64,000 bases of DNA. Origin: Fasciolopsis buskii (Eukaryota; Platyhelminthes; Trematoda; Plagiorchiida; Fasciolidae). How positions within the stretch are numbered: position 1 is the stretch's first letter; every line of letters begins with the position of its first letter. The stretch covers positions 34,231 to 98,230 of the forward strand of contig LUCM01008403.1 of the NCBI GenBank assembly GCA_008360955.1, given 5' to 3'. The notes under the pieces were generated by a model that saw only the letters and a list, made by a program, of their open reading frames with translations, did not search any database and was not told the DNA's origin. Shown in pieces: positions 11,430 to 23,055 of this stretch. Made by a program: the position numbers and the translations under genes.

Positions 11430-14400
11430 TTGGAAGCAGCTAATCCGTCTCATGTGCTTTTCCGCACCACAAACAACCAACAATCCGCCCACCCTCTCGA
11501 TTTTATTCAATTTGTCTCTTCTGTCTCCAAACAAGTCTCTATGTCCCTTCTGCCTACCCATAAAGTCCCCACTGCTAACGTGCGCGATACTCGCAACGGT
11601 TCATTGTCAAGTAGTGTAGCAAGTGGTTTTCAATCTACTGGCTCACATTTTCTCAATCCTCGTCAGCCTCTGAATCTCGGTTCCTTCAATGTGCGCACTT
11701 TAATGCTGGTTGGCCAACAGGCGTGTTTCGCTCTGACAGTGGACTGAGCTCACTTTCGATTGATGTCTGCCGCGTCAGTCAAATCCGAATTCAGTACTCG
11801 ATTAGAGTAATTCAACTAACTGCGCCAAATGTCTCGTCAAGGTAGTTTCTGCACAATTCAGGAGACGAAGCAGCTCGAGCTGTGGGTCGACGCGGTGTAG
11901 AGATAGTCTTAGGCTGAAGTAACCCTTTCAGATTGGATCCCAGTCAACAGTCGCTAGTGTGCCATGAGACTGCAGGGATCAGTCGGCGTCCGGAGGGATA
12001 ATAGTGTTAAGCGCAGTTTATTTGTCATCTCGGCATACGCTCCAACAGACTGTGGCATTGGCATGCAAAAGATGAGTTTTATGACGAACGCCGGAGTAAA
12101 AGCACTGGTATTCTAGAGGTAACAGGTGATTTTAATGCACAAGCTAGAAGACTTAGTGCATCGGAGTCCTGCTTAGGTGGGCGGTGCACCTTGCTTGCTT
12201 AACGAACAGATAACGGAGAAAGGCTTCTCCCATTTTGTGCAGACAATAATTTATTCCTGTCTAGCACGAATTTCCGACCTGGCGCCCTAACTGGACAGGC
12301 AGTCTGAGGCAGATGGACCATACTGCAATAAGCTACCGGTTGCGAGGTTCTGTCCAGAACTGTAGATCGTACTGGACCACGTGCGTCAAATCTGTTCAAG
12401 CGTTTGTTTTAATGCGATTTTTGCCGCAGTCCGGAGGCGATCGAAGTATGCTGTAAGCCCCATGGACCGTCAAACGTGTTTGATTCGTCTGTTCGCAATA
12501 GCTATGAACAGAAACTCTCCGAAGAACTACGTACTTTGAAGACCCGTAATATGGATGAGCATTGGGACGATGCATTTGGCAACAGGTTTAGCTTGTCGTC
12601 CTAGATCTAGTGTTCATCGCAGACACCGGGTCTCACAATGGTAGCTGGGCCTAATGGTGCAGAAACGCCAGCTTCCTAGCTGCAAGGTGGTGAATAAGAT
12701 GCATCGACAGGGGGCTCAGCGTCGATTGACAGTGAGTCTTAGGAATGACTGTGAAAACTGTTGGTCAAGGTAGCCGAAAAAATGGAATTAGTAACCGCTT
12801 CAGGTAACAGTAAAAGGCTGTTTAGGCCTATAAGAGACACCGGTGAACGGCAAACGTCAGCTAATGAAGTTGCTTGTGTTAGATGTTGAGAGCTCATTCA
12901 TAGTAGACAACATAGGCTGAATCATTGGGATGAGCACTTCGAGGATCAGTTTATTTGGCCTCATGCCAATGCAGTTAGCCTGGAAGTGGAAGTACAGTTG
13001 AAGGGGGGAATAGCGACCGGTCCCGACGAACTCCGCTCAGTTCTTCCAAACTGTGTAGAGTAGCCTTGGTGGAAGCACTCACCCCCTTGCTTCGTGATAT
13101 TTCGAACGAGAAACGTATTCCGTTATCGTAGGGTGAGTCACTGATTCTACCCATACTCAAGAAGAGCACACATAGTGACTAACAATCATCGTGGGATTAC
13201 TTTAATCTCGATAGTTACTAGGGTTTCCGCATAAGCCCACAGAACACACTGAGATACGACACAGTGTGACGAACAGCCTCATTTTCCGTTATTCGTAATG
13301 ATGCCAATACATAACCTTATATACTGTTTACTACTAATGCGAGGGGGATGATTACAAATAACTACAAACTAGCTTGTTCGTCACACTGTACTATTTCTCA
13401 AAGTTACTAAGGTGTTAGTTTTGATAATGCTGCGCCGTTTGGAACCAATGCGCGAGAGTAATATCCGCGAGCAGCAGGCCGAATTTCGTCTAGGTCAAGG
13501 TTTCACTGACCCGATATTCACTCTTCGTCAGTTACCCAAAACGCGTCATACATCGGTTGCAGTCTTTCTGGACTTGAAAGGCGCGTTCGACTCAGTGAAT
13601 CGGACAGCGCTATTTTGTACTCCACACCGGATGGGTGTGCCAACGAAGTTCGTGAACCTGTTGCGAGCATTATACCCGCATACCTTTGGTCGCGTGAGGG
13701 TATACGGTGAACCACCAAGTTCATTCGGAACTACTAGTGGCGTTCGACAAGGGTGTCCTATCTATTCATTCCTGTTCAATTTCGTCATGGATGAGGTGAT
13801 GGAACATGCTTTAGGAGGTATCTAGGATGTGGGGATCAAACTGGGAAATGGCGCAAAGCTGTGTAACCTAGATTGCGTAAATGACGTCGCGAGCCTGTTC
13901 GAATCCATGGACTATGCATAACGTACACTAGACAGACTCTCGAGGTCTGTGGATTGGTTTAGCATGTGCTTTGCACCTTCAAAGTGTTAGGTGCTGTTAC
14001 AAAACTAGACGAACTTGATACTGGATCGAACGGAACTGACGATTGCGCACTGTTTCGCTTACCTTTGTAGCTGTGTGTCAAATGATTTTAGCTCGGTAGT
14101 AGGGGTAAACACGTATACATCGAAGACTTGAGGGGCGTACTCTGGACTTAAGCACTTGTGGCGTCGGCTTGATACTTCACTGTTGTACGGTTGCGAGACA
14201 TGGAGTATGCGTGTGGGAGATATTCGTCGGTTGAGGGTTTTCAACCACCGATGTCTGCGTAGTATCGCTAGGATTGGATGGGGTGACCGGGTGAGTAGTG
14301 TGGAGGTCAGAAATCTAGTACCAGGTGCCAATTCTGAGAATACTTTATCTCGACATATGAAACTTAGTAGACTACGCTGGCTGGGTCACGTGTTGCGTAT

Positions 14401-14822
14401 GGCGAACACTCGTCTACCATACCGTGCCCTATTTTGTGTTCCTCCCAATGAACGGAACAAGCCATCTGGAGGTCAACAGATGACGTGGCAACGTGGGATG
14501 AGAAAATGTACAGTGAAAGTAAGTAAAGTAGATGTCTCACGTCTTCGTGGTTGGGGCCCGAAAGACCTATCAACTAGCTGACTGGAGAAACTGAAGGATA
14601 TGACAGTGGATCGTGACCAGTGGCGTTCGAGTTGCCATTTTCTATCGAACCAGGATGATTAGAGAAGTGCTTTTGTACTGTTAGACTGTGTTCCGTGCGG
14701 TAGCTGTGTAACTCCACTCCTTATTCCCCTTCGGATATACACTCTTTTCATGGAAACAAGGGAAAGCAGTAGTCAGCGAGGTTTGCCTTGTTGTTTAACG
14801 CTGAACGATGACGATGATGATT
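11430..14822 (+). mobile_element. Long decayed RTE-type LINE (family A), endonuclease to 3' tail
   Basis: This is the most complete LINE in the window. NLGSFNVRTLMLVGQQAC near 11670 is the start of the apurinic-type endonuclease. FVISAYAPTDC near 12026 and a damaged V-I-L-M-H-K (from an original G-D-F-N-A) near 12128 are later endonuclease blocks. The palm follows: EQQAEFRLGQGFTDPIFTLR near 13470, motif A FLDLKGAFDSV near 13566, motif B GVRQGCP near 13740, and motif C as DCVNDVASLF near 13872 where YADD is expected. The C-terminal part, RRLRVFNHRCLRSIARIGW then WLGHVLRM, is open at 14156-14581. A GATGACGATGATGAT-like tail ends it near 14820. Many stops and frameshifts make it inactive. Part of the palm is interrupted by a nested insertion at 13225-13413. 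Confidence 0.85.
13225..13413. mobile_element. Nested short insertion in the LINE, with imperfect target-site duplication
   Basis: The LINE frame encodes V-T-R-V at AGTTACTAGGGT (13213-13224) and V-T-K-V again at AGTTACTAAGGT (13402-13413), an 11 of 12 match. The 177 bases between do not belong to the LINE. They contain an inverted repeat, ACAGTGTGACGAACA at 13261-13275, with its exact complement at 13375-13389. This looks like a small non-autonomous element that landed in the LINE and left a 12-bp duplication. Confidence 0.55.
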
Positions 14823-15249
14823 ACCGCAATTTCCTGCACTGCATTCTTCACAGTATTTCCAGTACTGAATCTTATCTTAATGCTGCAAAATTATTCGCAA
14901 ACTTTGCACTGCGCCACAAATATGTAACTGTATTATGCGGTGGTTTAATTTATCGAAACCGAAATTCTCCGCTGCCTTATATCTTTTTATTCTAATACAG
15001 TTGGACTATTCAGTGAATGAAGAGATCGTAACTTATCTCTGGTCATCCGAAAGCTGATCTGTTATTTGGGCTTTGAGACCAGACTTGCAGAAACAATAGC
15101 ATTTCCTTCTTGTTGTATCAAACGAAAGCGGTTTCCGACATTCTACTTAAAATCGTTGTGACCAGCTCGAGCAAGACCTGACTCAGGTATTCTGAGACCT
15201 TATGAGTGGAACCCGATAGATACCCTAATGATGAATTAGCAACAGTTCG
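14823..15249. other. No gene recognised
   Basis: Sequence between the LINE tail and the first recognisable Penelope-like frame. It may include the 5' untranslated part of the latter, but I see no repeat pair to support this. Confidence 0.35.
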
Positions 15250-15711
15250 AGCCAATCAGCGCGCAACGAAGATTTGTTCCTGACCGCTTGAATGAGGGGC
15301 GGCTTACCAGTTTCAGGTTGCTTGTTTCTAACGTGGTCACGAATTAACGTAGAAGAAAAACTGCCAAAATTCAGAGCACTGCTCGAGTCGAAAATGCGGA
15401 CTAATCTGTCAACAAATCCTGAACGGTATTTACATAACGTTTTCAGTTTGTCCATTGATGCTGTACTTTTGAAGTGTTATCACTGGGATTAAATTTCTTT
15501 TTCCCCGACACAAAAACCGACCAGTTAGATCTAGGGGTGCAGTTTGAAAATATGTATACTAAGACTAGATCACTGACGACAACATCACAGAATCTTATCG
15601 ATGACTTCAAAAGTACACTAGATGGCTGCTGCTACCGATATCGGCCCCCCGGAAAAGTTTTATTCATATTCTGATTGATCGGCACGGAGAAACTTCAAGA
15701 AATCAGGAATA

Positions 15712-16000
15712 CATTTTAGTAGTAGGGGATTGAATGTTTACATGGAATAAGTCACCATGTGATATCATCGCCCAACTCGCCATAAAGAAACCATGGAAGC
15801 ACATTTCAGAGCCTGCCCGGTAGCGTAATGGCTAAGGTGTTCGACTCAGAATCGTTCGTCCCGGGTTCGCGTCCCAGTTCGGGCGCGGTCGATATGCACT
15901 GCTAATGATTCCTAACAAGGATGAAACAGCTATACAGTGCTTCCATGGTTTCTTCATGGTGAGTTGAGCGATGATATCACATGGTGAATTATTTCATGTA
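15712..16000. mobile_element. Inverted-repeat element with tRNA-like core, inserted in the Penelope-like element
   Basis: Two 63-bp arms at 15739-15801 and 15938-16000 are inverted complements with 5 mismatches. They flank a 136-bp centre holding a tRNA-like sequence with Pol III boxes. A 12-bp direct repeat, AAATCAGGAATA, lies at 15700-15711 and again at 16000-16011. Removing the insert restores the host element's reading frame, so insertion with target-site duplication is well supported. About 27 bases (15712-15738) lie between the left duplication and the left arm and have no partner on the right. No transposase and no poly-A tail are present, so it is non-autonomous. A tRNA head is typical of SINEs, long inverted arms are typical of foldback or MITE elements; this combines both. 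Confidence 0.8.
15814..15886 (+). ncRNA. tRNA-like sequence with Pol III A and B boxes
   Basis: The A box is TAGCGTAATGG at 15821-15831, the B box is GGTTCGCGTCC at 15864-15874. A 7-bp acceptor-like stem can form between 15814-15820 and 15879-15885, with G-T pairs at both ends. The anticodon loop reads CTCAGAA, giving CAG if taken at face value, with the usual U before it. The T-stem has one mismatch and there is one extra base before the 3' acceptor strand, so this is a tRNA-derived promoter rather than a working tRNA. It sits centrally in the inverted-repeat element. Confidence 0.6.
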
Positions 16001-17335
16001 AATCAGGAATAACAAAGATGTCCTTGCTTCTAGACCAGATAAAGGCTCCGCAGTTGTTAGCTGAATCGTTCAGACTATACTGATAAGATGAATCATGAGT
16101 GAATGAACGAAGTATCCTGAGGCCAAGTAGACAAAGGACAGTGCCAAAACGGTCGAAGAGTAACTAACTGCATTACTGCGAAAAGGCGAGATCAGTTTTT
16201 GATTTCTTCATGTGTTTATGAAAAGTAATGACCCACAGACACTACCATCTCTTGTCTATGCGGTCTCCCAGATGTACACAAGCAAGGCGTGCACTGAGAC
16301 CAATGACAGGCATATCCAATTCTACTTATCGCTCAGTCGCTCATTGGCTTGTCGCACAATGGAACCAGTTCTCACAGAGATCATCCATTACAGCTTGAAG
16401 GATAATTTCCATTTCGCCGATTTAATCGAAGGACGAGACACGATGTGGCTTAAGGTGGACTCTCTAGGCTTATCGTCTTTTTTTACTAAAGCTCGCCTCT
16501 AGAAAACTTTGCCAATATATTACAGTAGCAGAAATAAAACTCAGCATCCTGGCGTCTCATATAAAAAAATTGCAGTTAATATGTAATATCAACGCCCAGC
16601 CTTCCTTTATCAGCAAACTTTACCTTGGGACCTCTACTCCCAAACATATTCGTCGCCAAAATTGAAAATGGCGCGCTCCAGAACACCATAGGAAAACTAC
16701 CCGCGTACTCAGGATACATAGATGACACCTCCATACCGGCGGGCCACAATGCCCAGATAGAAACACTAGTGAGTAGGTTTAACCAGGTTCAAAGAGCGCT
16801 TAGTTTTACATCCGAAGTGGAATGGAAAAATTCATTTTCTGGGCGTTAAAATCACGAAGACAACGGACGGAAAGCTTATATATCGCGTGTACCGCAAGCC
16901 AACATGGGCGGGCTAGTAAACCCATATTGGCAGCCTCGTTCCTTCAAATGTAGGCGAAACTTAGTTCGGTTGGTGACATCTTGAGTGTGAAATATTTGCT
17001 CCGAAAAAAATATTTAAGGAGGAATTAGATTAGATCAGATAGAAATTTCTAAACAATGGTTATGCGGAACGTTTCATCCTTAGATATATGGGGGAAGAAC
17101 CTATGAAAAAGCTGGTACTGACAGTTGAGAATAAAGAGCTGCATTTGCATCCTCCTTTCAAAGGAGATAGTAAGTAAGCAAGGGCGATTCTCCGTTTACT
17201 TTGCTTTAAGATTTGTCGACTAGGATTTTCGGGGGGTTTCGTTCCCCCGAGCTGGATGTTCACGTGTCAAATAACAGAGGGAATAACAATTCCGGTGTTT
17301 GGTTCGCTTCTGCTCTGACTTCTATAGAATAATCG

Positions 17336-18789
17336 GGTATTTTGCCGCATTTTTCAAAATCCATATCTCCTAACATTGGAAATCATTAGGTGAAAACGGA
17401 AAATCTTTACCCAACGTACGGGCGACGGAATGAAGTGTAGTATGGGAACCCCGGCAGACAGTCTGGGTTAGTCGATTTTAAACCTTACTACTCTTAAACG
17501 TTTTAGTAGCCATAAGGAAACATTTTTGGCGAAAATAACACTGTTGATAGAAGTGTTACTGAGCTAACGATCCGGTCGTCATGGCAGATTTCATTCGACC
17601 GAAAACAGCCATGGTACATCTTTTTTAGTTACTTTGTGCGTCAGTCTTAGTGATCCATTAGACATGACCATAAAAGATTATCATTGGGCCAATTAAAAAG
17701 CACCTTATCGAATTATTTCAAGTAAATTACTTGGACAAATTACATGGTTTAAAACTTTTCTACTAGTAGTCTCCATCAAGGACGGCCGTGCAATAAGTTC
17801 TTCTTCACTCCAAATCAGTGTGAAATACGTCATATTTGGTGACTAACTAGGATATAAAGTGCTTTGTATTATAGCAACGATTTTTTCTGTCAAGTATCCA
17901 TATGAAACGTGACGTATCTATTTTGACCGATTCCCAAAACGCGGTCTTTTGACAAATTCCTCTGGTTCCATGTTTATCAGCTAAGTTTGGATTGCTTTCA
18001 GCGCACAGGCAAGTTAAGTATTCAGTAGACATTTTTTGATTACAACGTTGATTAAAATATGAGAAAATATTCTATGTGTTGCCTCTATTAAAGCAATGAG
18101 CCACCCACAATTCTGATTTGGATCTATCTTTCCTTTATTTCCTGAAATAAGCAGGTCGTTCATAACGTACACATGCTATGAGTATCCCTCAGAGAGACGT
18201 CGCAGACTCTCCCATCCTTTACCTATGGCTGGCGGTAGCCTTAATCTTGAAATTCTGAATGTTTCTTATGTGGATTTTTCCACAGACATACGTACAGATA
18301 GTTAGTAAATTGTATTTTTGTATGGTCCCACTTGCCGGCACCAGAACAAGAGGGTAATTTGCTATCTTCAAATAGCCAATGATTTCGAATTTGATCGCAC
18401 CCGAAGCAAAACCAGCATTCGGCTTTACACGGAGTATTATCTATAGTTTGATAGTATACATGACGTCTGTTGTACAAGGGAACCGGGTCTGAAACCGTAT
18501 TCATTCCGGTGAGCCCTAAGCAGTCTTCTAAGTATTTTCCGGTTTATTTATCATTTTCGAGTTAAGCTTCCGATACAAAGTACCCAGTCTTCCACATTAC
18601 AGTACTTCATTTCTCGAACAACACTTACTGGTTTTTCTAATCGAGCAGAGGAATGAAGGGCGGTAAGCACATTGCGAAAGAGAACAGTCGTCAAATTCCT
18701 GCAGATGGTGGGAGACTCCGGTTTTGGTAGGCAAAAATCAAAGTCAAGTTTGAAATGAGATGGTTAAAAAACTGGTATTCAAGTAAGTG
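17336..18789. other. No gene recognised
   Basis: No exon or named repeat is visible. Short frames occur on the minus strand at 17847-18032 and 18241-18504 without recognisable domains. Confidence 0.35.
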
Positions 18790-18890
18790 AAATGTCCGAA
18801 CACTTCGGCATGGTCTCACGGCCCAGTTGGTAGAGGGCATGCGGTGTCAAAACGCAGGTTCGGATGCAGTTTAAGACGAAGGCATTTCCC
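18790..18890 (+). repeat. tRNA-derived SINE, copy 1
   Basis: The copy starts with a TGTCCGAA head, continues with an A-box-like GCCCAGTTGGTAGAGG and a B-box-like AGGTTCGGATGC. The same order of head, tRNA-like boxes and a following purine-rich stretch occurs at 38170-38304 and 52819-52935. This copy is the most worn in its 3' half. Confidence 0.55.
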
Positions 18891-19959
18891 AACTGGGTCA
18901 TTTCTACATGTTTCATTTTCTCCGAAGTACCGTTGCTACCTTACATCCACTCCATTCATTCGCCAAACTTTAGCCATGTCTGACCACAATCGCCTGTTCC
19001 ATAGAAGATTTTATTTAAACTCTCCATTCCAACGAAAGGTGTCGTAAGCGAGCAGATTTATGTTCGAATATTCAGAGCACAATAGAGCCACTGAGCTTTT
19101 CGTCGATTGTGATTCTGGTGGCTAAGATTCACCGGTTTTGATATCGCTTTTCACAAAAACTGCTGATTTGGCTGTTCAGGAGCTAAGTGATGTGAAATGA
19201 ACCTTGTGGTCAGTCTCCAAAGCCTGGTGACTCGGTTAACATTATTCGGTCACCAAATTCTCATGGGGATGATTATTACCAGTGTTGGGTGCTAATCCCG
19301 GATGTCTCCTGTGCAACGTCCAACCAATGGAACATGTGAAGCACATACCTGATGGATTTACACAAAGTATCACGTGATCATAAGTCACATGTTGTTTCAG
19401 ACCTTTCACTAATATTCAAGTAACTCGAACTGGCCACTATTCAATCAAAAAATTTAAATTCGCCAGGAGTCAGGACAGAGGGTGACTTGTGTGAAGGTAA
19501 ATTCAATGTATCGCCAGGACAACTTCCAATAAGCAACACTACTAACGAACTGAACCATGTTATGCAATGTTCCATCAAGATAATAACAAGTTAGTAAATC
19601 AGCGACAATCACTTTTTCAAAGTGAAATCACAAAAAAATTTGTTAGTCATTGAATGGGTAATGAATAATAAGCGCAAACAGAAGGCTTGCCATTAGGTTT
19701 TTCAGTGGCCGGTGAAACTGACAAAGCATGTGATGCACCAGTGTGTAAATGAAGATTTCACCTTCTCAAACTCACTTCGCAATCTGCGCAACCCGAGTTA
19801 AATTATTCATTATTTACTTCGATCCCACAAGGTACTGACTGGGTGAAAACAATGACAAGTAGTGGCCTGCAGAGATTTTGAGGTAAAAATTTCAGAAAAT
19901 AGTCATGAAATTCCACCGGTCAGCAGTGAGTGCTCGACGTTAGTAGTCGGAGATTATAC
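18891..19959. other. No gene recognised
   Basis: AT-rich sequence with no supportable exon, repeat or RNA gene. Confidence 0.35.
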
Positions 19960-20360
19960 GGTTTAGTGAATCACTCGTCATGCGGTATCATGGCTCGCAA
20001 ACCATAAGATGTCCTAAAACTCGCACTGCTCAAGTAGTCAAGCTTTGTGTGTTGTCTTCGAAGCCGTCGTCGTACCTAGGCTACCTGCAGGGAAGTCGTC
20101 TGGCAGTCGAATTCGATTACTTGCGCCAGCAATCCACAGCCTCAAAAATTAGCAACCAATGTGTTCCACCATCGGGTGGTAAAGTTCAGTAAATCTTTGA
20201 GACCCAGTCCTGTCGTCCCAGATACGCGCCCATTTCGGATGTGGTGGGCATGCACTGCTGAGGATCCCAAACAATGAAGATGCAGCTGTACAATGCTTCT
20301 ACGCTTTCTTACTGGTCAGATGAACGATGATATCGCATAGTGAATGACTGCTCACATCTT
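19960..20360. mobile_element. Decayed relative of the inverted-repeat tRNA-like element
   Basis: The right half is clear: GCATGCACTGCTGAGGATCC near 20247 continues through GCAGCTGTACAATGCTTC and GAACGATGATATCGCATAG near 20325, colinear with 15894-15990. A worn B-box region (GTCGTCCCAGATACGCGCCC near 20212) precedes it. The left arm is only faintly visible as GGTATCATGGCTCGCAAACC near 19983. The total span of about 390 bp is longer than the 262 bp between arm ends in the other copy, so it has gained sequence. The existence of a second copy shows the 15.7 kb element is a repeat family. Confidence 0.55.
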
Positions 20361-23010
20361 TCTGATAGCCCCCAGAAAAATTGGGCTGGAGAAAAATGTG
20401 GAAGTAGGTGAAATATTTCTGAAGTGGAAAAGTTATTAGTCGTGTGGAGTTAAGTAGAAGAAATGATGCACCACGTGGTGTTTTGGTTGAAATGCTAGAA
20501 ACCAGAAAATAATGTGACAGGGAATTTCTCTATTCGGTTAACTTTTCGATTACTGCCGGTAACCGTCTTCGAGACAGGCTTCCAATGGCGTGTAGATCTA
20601 ATGCAAACATTAATGGAGAAGTGAATTCATTTGGAATTTTCTTGACCGACTTTTGTCTTAATGAGGACTTTCTGTGTATTTCAGATAGCAAGAAATGAAA
20701 GCCACTTCTAGCTCCGATGGTAATTTTTGTACATAATGAAATCCGTTTTCTTTGGGTTCTGATCTCTGAGCTTGGCGTTTAGGTCGCAGACTTTTCGTCA
20801 CCAATCGAGGTGACATCGCCAGTGCAAATGAGCAGTTGTTGGGGTTCTCTATTTATAGGATTGCTATCGGCTTTGACCTTGAGCTTCTTCGATGGCCTTG
20901 ACCTGGAAACTATGCATCTGTTTCCACTTGACCTCTGTTCGTTTGATTTTTGATCTCAGGAGATTGGCATTCGGCATGAGAGGTTTGATTTGTTTAGTTT
21001 TGTCGTTTATTGGCAGGAAAGTGAACGGCTGAATCGTAAACCTAGTGATTTCCTTACTAAATGCAGTCTCACGAAATCGTGTGAAAGGTCGGTGATCTTC
21101 CAACTCGACAGGGCATGGACACGCTCTATTTCACCTCCTGAGGCAGCCGCATCACTAGACCAAGATGATGAACTGGCCTACAAATAGCCTGAGTTACATT
21201 CGAATAAAACCATTTGGGATCTGGTGCAGAGGAACGGACACTGCGAGATTTTTCCTATTACAAGGCACAGTAGTCGAAGTCTTATTCAAATTTCTGGGTA
21301 GCGAAATGATGAAGGGAATATCACGTTAGATTATCACCCCAAAATATTTTCCCCCGGGGGTTATGCGACACTTTTCCGAAATTAGTTCGTGAATGAGACC
21401 TCGCTTTCAGACCTGTTGAAAGGGGTTTCGAACAGTAATTCACATTAATCGCGTGCTTTGTAGACATCTTGCCAAACTGCCTTACCTTAAGCAATGTAAC
21501 TAGAAGTAAAAACAACCTTTTCTACCAGCATTCAGTGAAATTAACGAAATACAAATCTTGTCGAAACTCAAGCAACAGGCGTTGCATGGGCATTTTGGGT
21601 TTCAGTAGACGGGAGCCTAAAAAACAAATGATTGAGTTTCTATTCCCTTCAGCGATAAATGACAAATCTTTTCCATTACAAGCCGTTACTTCTGGGTTTA
21701 TTTTGTGAGCAAACGGACCACCCCACTTTGGCCACCATATGTACATCTACACCATCTACACATCACGAGCCCGCTAGGAACAACTAAGTGAGATTTATTC
21801 GCAACAGTTTGAGGCATAGATTGATTAGAAACGCAGCATCACTAAGCAATGGCCGTAAGCCTTAAGCAATTTACACAGCACATTTAAGTGACCTTGTAGT
21901 AAAATCCATTTTGGTGTCTACCAAGGTCCTTTATAGACGGTAATTTTCCTAGTGGTGAACAGGCATGATTGTTAGACCCCAGTTAACGCAAAGTGCTCCA
22001 ATTAACAAATAATTACCTTTAGCCTATAAATGCGGGTGAATTCGGGAGTCGAATACTCCGTAAAATGTACATTTCTGTTGGACGAGCAAATCTGCTATCA
22101 TTAATAAATGCTGACTAGGATATATCGCAAGATGTGAAATTTTGATGCTCAGACGAGGTTATCTGCACAACCGAGGGCACCTGTGTTTAGCTTCCCTTTT
22201 TACAGTCTACAAACAGGTATACTAAAGGAAACATGTATATCAGTTCATAGTATTTACTGATGATTCTTTTTTATTTTGCAATTACTAAAACCCTAAGAAA
22301 ATTTGGAATACATACCAGACGGTGGCACCCATCGTGTAATTAGTTGGTTAGGAGCTTTTGAATGTGCTTCGGTCGTGCGAACTCAGTTGTCCAAATGGAA
22401 TTCCTCTACCCGCGTAACATCTCAGTAGGCACCATTCATGGAAATGGTTCCTTCTTGTTTCTGCCCAACATCAAATTATTCCGTGACATGGTACTGTGTA
22501 AGTGGTATATCGTGTAGCTACTCTCCCTATTTGACCCGCGGTGGTCAAGCGGTCAAAGTCGCAGCATTCTGGTGCACTATAGATCTCCCCAACGTCGTCG
22601 CTCAAACCTCGTTTGACCGTCACAGTCGACCGTGACCCGGGTCCTGAAACTTGGATACAGTGATATAACTAAAAGGAAGTGAAATTTGACGACAACCTCA
22701 GTACGGGGAGGAGGATTGATACAGCTCAAATCGTTCTGGTGAAACAATAAACATTTATCAGGTGTTTCATCCTATCTAGGAACCTGAAACAGTACACATT
22801 TTAGTCGGTGGGGGAAAAAGGTCGTACTAAACTCTCCACGATTAAAATAAGTTTATCGGACAAACCCATCGAAAAGAGGGCTTCCATGAACACAAACTAC
22901 AACTGCGCTCCTTACCAAAGAGTTGATTCATTCTAATTCGGAGTTCATTGTTACTGTTTTCACCCAAGCTAATTCACCCTCGTTCTTATTAAACTGATTC
23001 GCAAACTAGG
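20361..23010. other. No gene recognised
   Basis: Short frames on both strands (20864-21187, 21321-21746, 22438-22635) show no domain. A tRNA A-box-like TGGTCAAGCGG lies near 22541, but no B box sits at proper distance. Nothing firm is supported. Confidence 0.35.
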
Positions 23011-23015
23011 CATCG

Positions 23016-23055
23016 TATTGTATTGTATTGTATTGTATTGTATTGTATTGTATTG
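23016..23055 (+). repeat. (TATTG)8 pentanucleotide tail of the CR1 element
   Basis: Eight perfect TATTG units sit directly at the 3' end of the minus-strand CR1 element. On the element's own strand the unit reads CAATA. Such short tandem tails are usual at CR1 3' ends. Confidence 0.85.

Larger units (their letters stand above)
15250..17335 (+). mobile_element. Penelope-like element, decayed and interrupted
   Basis: Successive pieces follow the order of Penelope-like reverse transcriptases. LLESKMRTNLSTNPERYLHN near 15390 and DQLDLGVQFENMYTKTRSL near 15520 are the N-terminal part. ASRPDKGSAVV near 16030 is the R-P-D-K-G-x-G-V-V block. HYSLKDNFHFADLIEG near 16389 leads to the palm. GPLLPNIFVAKIENG follows at about 16626, and SGYIDDTSIP near 16706 keeps the Y-x-D-D active site. 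NNGYAERFILRYMGEEPMKK near 17055 and LHLHPPFKGD near 17143 follow. Frames change at several points. I do not see the GIY-YIG endonuclease that should come last. The element is split at 15711 by the tRNA-like insertion; across it, LQEIRN on one side and NKDVLASRPDKG on the other resume in frame. Confidence 0.85.

Noticed and set aside
22530..22640. A-box-like TGGTCAAGCGG suggesting a tRNA or SINE
   Set aside because: No B box at a tRNA-like distance; the nearest candidate lies about 85 bases downstream and is poor.
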